Shown: in pieces, positions 12,759 to 14,811 of the stretch
Position numbering within the stretch: position 1 is the stretch's first letter
Layout: each line of letters starts with the position of its first letter
From: CAZBDU01 sp964490725
Lineage (GTDB): Bacteria > Spirochaetota > Spirochaetia > SZUA-6 > DRHE01
Reading direction: 5' to 3'
NCBI GenBank assembly: GCA_964490725.1
Contig: CAZBDU010000117.1
Span: 1 to 14,811 of the forward strand
DNA: 14,811 nucleotides
The notes under the pieces: model-generated
What the model was told of the DNA's origin: nothing
Database searches by the model: none
The model's input: only the letters and a program-made list of their open reading frames with translations
Translations under genes and position numbers: made by a program

Positions 12759-13533
12759 GGACCGGGGCGGTGAGGACGGAGCGCAGCCGGCGCTGGAACG
12801 CCTCCCAGTCCACACCCAGCGGCCGCAGGCGCGCCGGCCCGGGGGCCGCTCGGGCCTCCTTCAGGCGGCGTTCCAGCGCCGGGTGCGTGCCCAGGTAGGG
12901 GGGGAGCCTGGCTTCTCCGCCGGAGGCGCGCCGGATCGCTTCCAGGGCCCGAGCCAGAGCGGCGGGGTCCAGCTGCGCGCGGGCCAGCAGGCGCAGCGCG
13001 AAGGCGTCCGCGCGGGACTCGATCCTCCGCGAGTAGTGCAGCTCCACCAGCTGCCCCAGGATCCGCCTCACCAGGGCTTCCGCCTGCCCCCCGCCCAGCG
13101 CGGTGAGCAGCACGGACAGGCCCAGCCGGCGGACCAGCTGCCGCATGGAGTCGCCGTAGGCGACGTGGCCCAGCTCGTGGGCCATCACGGCAGCCATCTG
13201 GTCGGCTGCCCCCAGGGATTCGAGCAGTCCCGTGTCCAGGACGATCAGCCCTCCGGGCAGGGCCAGGGCGTTGGCCTGGGAGGAGCGGACCAAGAGGACG
13301 CGGAAGGCCGGCTCTCGCCCCGTCGCGGCCGCCAGCCGGTCTGCCAAGGTCTGGACCGCCGCCTGCAGCCGGGGATCCTCCACCGCCAGGCCGCGGCTGC
13401 GGTAGGATTCCTCCACCAGGGCCCCGATCCGCCGGGCGAGCTCCCCTGTGCGCCGGGGAGCCTGGGGGCCGGGGGAGGGCGCGGGCAGCAGGCGGTACAC
13501 CCCCAGCGCCGCGGCGCCCAGGGCGGTCGTCAC
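12730..13533 (-). CDS. M48-family zinc metalloprotease, membrane-anchored
   Basis: The 267 residues read from GTG at 13533 carry the M48 peptidase signature HELGH at 119-123, with Glu120 as the catalytic base. The third zinc ligand is probably Glu172 in ESRAD. NALALPGG at 88-95 and THPALERRL at 217-225 are further M48 marks. Such proteases (HtpX, BepA/LoiP and relatives) act in envelope quality control. From GTG the N-terminus cuts a hydrophobic segment in half. No ATG, GTG or TTG occurs upstream in frame before the previous gene, but CTG at 13578-13576 has GGAGG 4 nt before it. That start would add KRRYLLRDLAILLG, completing a typical membrane anchor (282 residues). I think the CTG start is likely but report the conventional one. 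The gene follows two membrane-protein genes on the same strand. Confidence 0.85.
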   Translation of the reverse strand: MTTALGAAALGVYRLLPAPSPGPQAPRRTGELARRIGALVEESYRSRGLAVEDPRLQAAVQTLADRLAAATGREPAFRVLLVRSSQANALALPGGLIVLDTGLLESLGAADQMAAVMAHELGHVAYGDSMRQLVRRLGLSVLLTALGGGQAEALVRRILGQLVELHYSRRIESRADAFALRLLARAQLDPAALARALEAIRRASGGEARLPPYLGTHPALERRLKEARAAPGPARLRPLGVDWEAFQRRLRSVLTAPVLNAADRGEP

Positions 13534-13588
13534 GCCCAGGAGGATGGCCAGATCCCGCAGCAGGTAGCGGCGCTTCAGAGGGCCTCCG

Positions 13589-14086
13589 TCAGAAGCCCTC
13601 CGGCGGACGGTTCGGGGGCAGCCGCCGCTCCCGCTCCATGGCCCCGCGCCCGTGGTAGCGGGCGAAGGACAGGCGTCCGAACAGCGGCATGTAGTAGAAC
13701 TGACCGCGGCGCGCCCGCACCAGCGCCACCACGGAGAACACGATGTAGAGAACGTTCACCAGCGCGGCGAAGATCAGGTACACGAAGAAAGGCGGAGCGA
13801 ACACCAGGCTGCCGAAGAGGATGCGCAGCAGCCAGGCCAGGGCGCCGACGTTTACCAGGGTCACCGGAATCTGGGACAGCAGGGACTGGAGGCTGTGGAA
13901 GGCCACGAAGAGGGAGCTCTTGCGGTTGAGCACGAAGTAGATCACCGCCGCCCCCAGGTTCAGCACGGGAAGGGGGAGCCCCAGCCCCCAGGCTGCGAAC
14001 ATCATGAAGTAGGCGCCCATGGCGTCCTCCTTCTCGCGCTCGCTGAGCTGGTGGGGCTGGGGCAGGCCGATCGAAGGCTCGCTCAC
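13589..14086 (-). CDS. DUF4870-like membrane protein
   Basis: This 165-residue protein has a short N-terminal helix (LSEREKEDAMGAY at about 14-26) and roughly three to four membrane segments (about 26-52, 65-95 and 97-123). It ends in a basic, Pro-rich cytoplasmic tail. The pattern of LSERE..AM, a PVLNLGAAVIYFVLNRKSS loop and VAFHSLQSLL resembles the DUF4870/Tic20-like small membrane family of unknown role. GTG at 14086 overlaps the previous stop (GTGA), coupling it to the DUF4389-like gene. ATG at 14020 has a stronger AAGGAGG site and would give 143 residues, but it would remove the conserved N-terminal helix. Function is unknown; it may form an envelope complex with its neighbours, the only hint being gene order. 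Confidence 0.7.
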   Translation of the reverse strand: MSEPSIGLPQPHQLSEREKEDAMGAYFMMFAAWGLGLPLPVLNLGAAVIYFVLNRKSSLFVAFHSLQSLLSQIPVTLVNVGALAWLLRILFGSLVFAPPFFVYLIFAALVNVLYIVFSVVALVRARRGQFYYMPLFGRLSFARYHGRGAMERERRLPPNRPPEGF

Positions 14087-14673
14087 GGCTTTCCGGAGAA
14101 GCGGGGGTATTCGTCGGTGAAGTAGCCCAGGTAGAAGGCAATGCGGGTGGACCAGCGCAGGGTGCCAACGTTGAAGGCGTGCCAGCGCGTGGGGTAGTTG
14201 GCGGTGAACAGGACCGCCCACCAGGCCAGGAAGGCCAGCACCGCCGTGGCAATGCCGCGCCCGATCAGGCAGACGCCGTGGGGAATCAGCACGTACAGCC
14301 AGCCGAAGAGAACCCGCAGAATCACCAGGCCGCGGTTGACCCGCTCCGGGCGCTGGATCTCCAGGGCGGCCTTTTCGCTGGTGCCGTTGACGCCGAAGGC
14401 GGGGTAGCCGTCGATGAGATTGGCCAGCACCGCAGACAGTCTCAGGGACCAGCGCTGGTATCCCATCTGCCACTCGAAGATGCTCTCGGGGAAGCGTCCG
14501 GTGAAGAGGACGATCCAGAAGGTGACGAACGCCAGGACCTGGGACCACAGGCCCACGAACAGCAGCAGGAAGCCATGGGGGATGCCGATGTACAGCCATC
14601 CGAAAAAGGTGCGCAGCAGCAGCTGCCCGCGGGAATAGCGATCCTGGTGGGTGATCTCGAGACGCATGTCCAT
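14083..14673 (-). CDS. DUF4389-like membrane protein with internal duplication
   Basis: This 196-residue protein is built from two copies of one unit in exact register 99 residues apart: FGWLY (24-28 and 123-127), IPHG (31-34 and 130-133), VLFT (55-58 and 154-157), RWSxR (74-78 and 173-177) and YPxF (90-93 and 189-192). Each copy has two membrane segments and the FP/YP-containing turn typical of DUF4389 proteins, whose function is unknown. ATG at 14673 has AGGAGG 3 nt upstream; ATG at 14667 (third codon) is equally possible and better spaced. It is the first gene of a three-gene leftward cluster with the DUF4870-like gene (GTGA overlap) and the M48 protease. Confidence 0.8.
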   Translation of the reverse strand: MDMRLEITHQDRYSRGQLLLRTFFGWLYIGIPHGFLLLFVGLWSQVLAFVTFWIVLFTGRFPESIFEWQMGYQRWSLRLSAVLANLIDGYPAFGVNGTSEKAALEIQRPERVNRGLVILRVLFGWLYVLIPHGVCLIGRGIATAVLAFLAWWAVLFTANYPTRWHAFNVGTLRWSTRIAFYLGYFTDEYPRFSGKP

Positions 14674-14703
14674 CTTCCTCCTATCGGGTTTTGTTATCTC
14701 ACA

Positions 14704-14731
14704 AATTTAGTCACCTTCCAGGCGTTTTCAA
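14704..14731 (-). promoter_or_regulatory. Promoter of the DUF4389-DUF4870-M48 cluster
   Basis: On the minus strand TTGAAA (14731-14726) and TAAATT (14709-14704) are 16 bp apart. Directly upstream of the -35 box are an A7 tract, CCCC and a T6 tract (14735-14751), unusual in this GC-rich DNA and positioned like an UP element. Beyond 14752 the sequence is very GC-rich, with a 12-bp palindrome at 14769-14780; no gene is supported there. Confidence 0.5.
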
Positions 14732-14811
14732 CACAAAAAAACCCCTTTTTTGCGCCGTGCTGCGCCAGGCCGCCGGCGGCGCCCGCCGCCCCGCGCCTCG
14801 CGCCGCCGCCC

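Noticed and set aside
14735..14751. A7-CCCC-T6 as an intrinsic terminator
   Set aside because: The only possible stem is A-T pairing, with no GC stem abutting it; it is better explained as an AT element upstream of the -35 box.

Overview
The window is GC-rich bacterial chromosomal DNA, densely packed with metabolic, regulatory and membrane-protein genes. I see no rRNA, tRNA, CRISPR array, insertion sequence or phage gene. Two kinds of translation start coexist: strong AAGGAGG-type Shine-Dalgarno sites (dctP, dctQ, the first dapA-like gene, the small ORF at 11886-12092) and -10 boxes only 5-6 nt before the ATG, which implies leaderless mRNAs (MATE, ArsR-like, ACT genes). The binding protein has a Spirochaete/deep-branching Bacillota-like start to its mature part (ATGQKE after the signal peptide). 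That is too little to name a taxon.

Region 1 (1-8595) is one carbohydrate or organic-acid catabolic locus. An IclR-family regulator and a zinc-dependent medium-chain dehydrogenase are read leftward. A tripartite TRAP transporter (dctP-dctQ-dctM), a short URO-D-like ORF, a full-length URO-D-superfamily protein and two DapA-superfamily aldolase/lyase paralogues are read rightward. The divergent promoters have -35 boxes only 12 bp apart. The rightward mRNA carries a long structured leader, a 15-bp perfect hairpin between dctP and dctQ, and ATGA stop/start overlaps joining the last four genes. The likely scheme is this: the IclR protein senses a pathway metabolite, TRAP imports a carboxylated substrate, and the dehydrogenase and DapA-type enzymes process it. 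The URO-D-like proteins are the unexplained part.

Region 2 (8596-12092) holds an ACT-domain regulator (rightward) that overlaps the 3' end of a convergent MATE efflux gene. Upstream of MATE are an ArsR-type regulator with a large N-terminal domain and a 68-codon hypothetical gene, all leftward. The leftward promoter at 12155-12183 is followed immediately by a 20-bp palindrome, probably the operator of this unit.

Region 3 (12093-14811) has a rightward YhcH/YiaL-family sugar-metabolism protein. Convergent to it is a leftward three-gene membrane cluster: a DUF4389-like protein with an exact 99-residue internal duplication, a DUF4870-like membrane protein, and an M48 zinc metalloprotease whose membrane anchor is recovered only if a CTG start is used. 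No gene-free stretch exceeds 300 bp; the longest are 1879-2134, 12093-12293 and 14674-14811.
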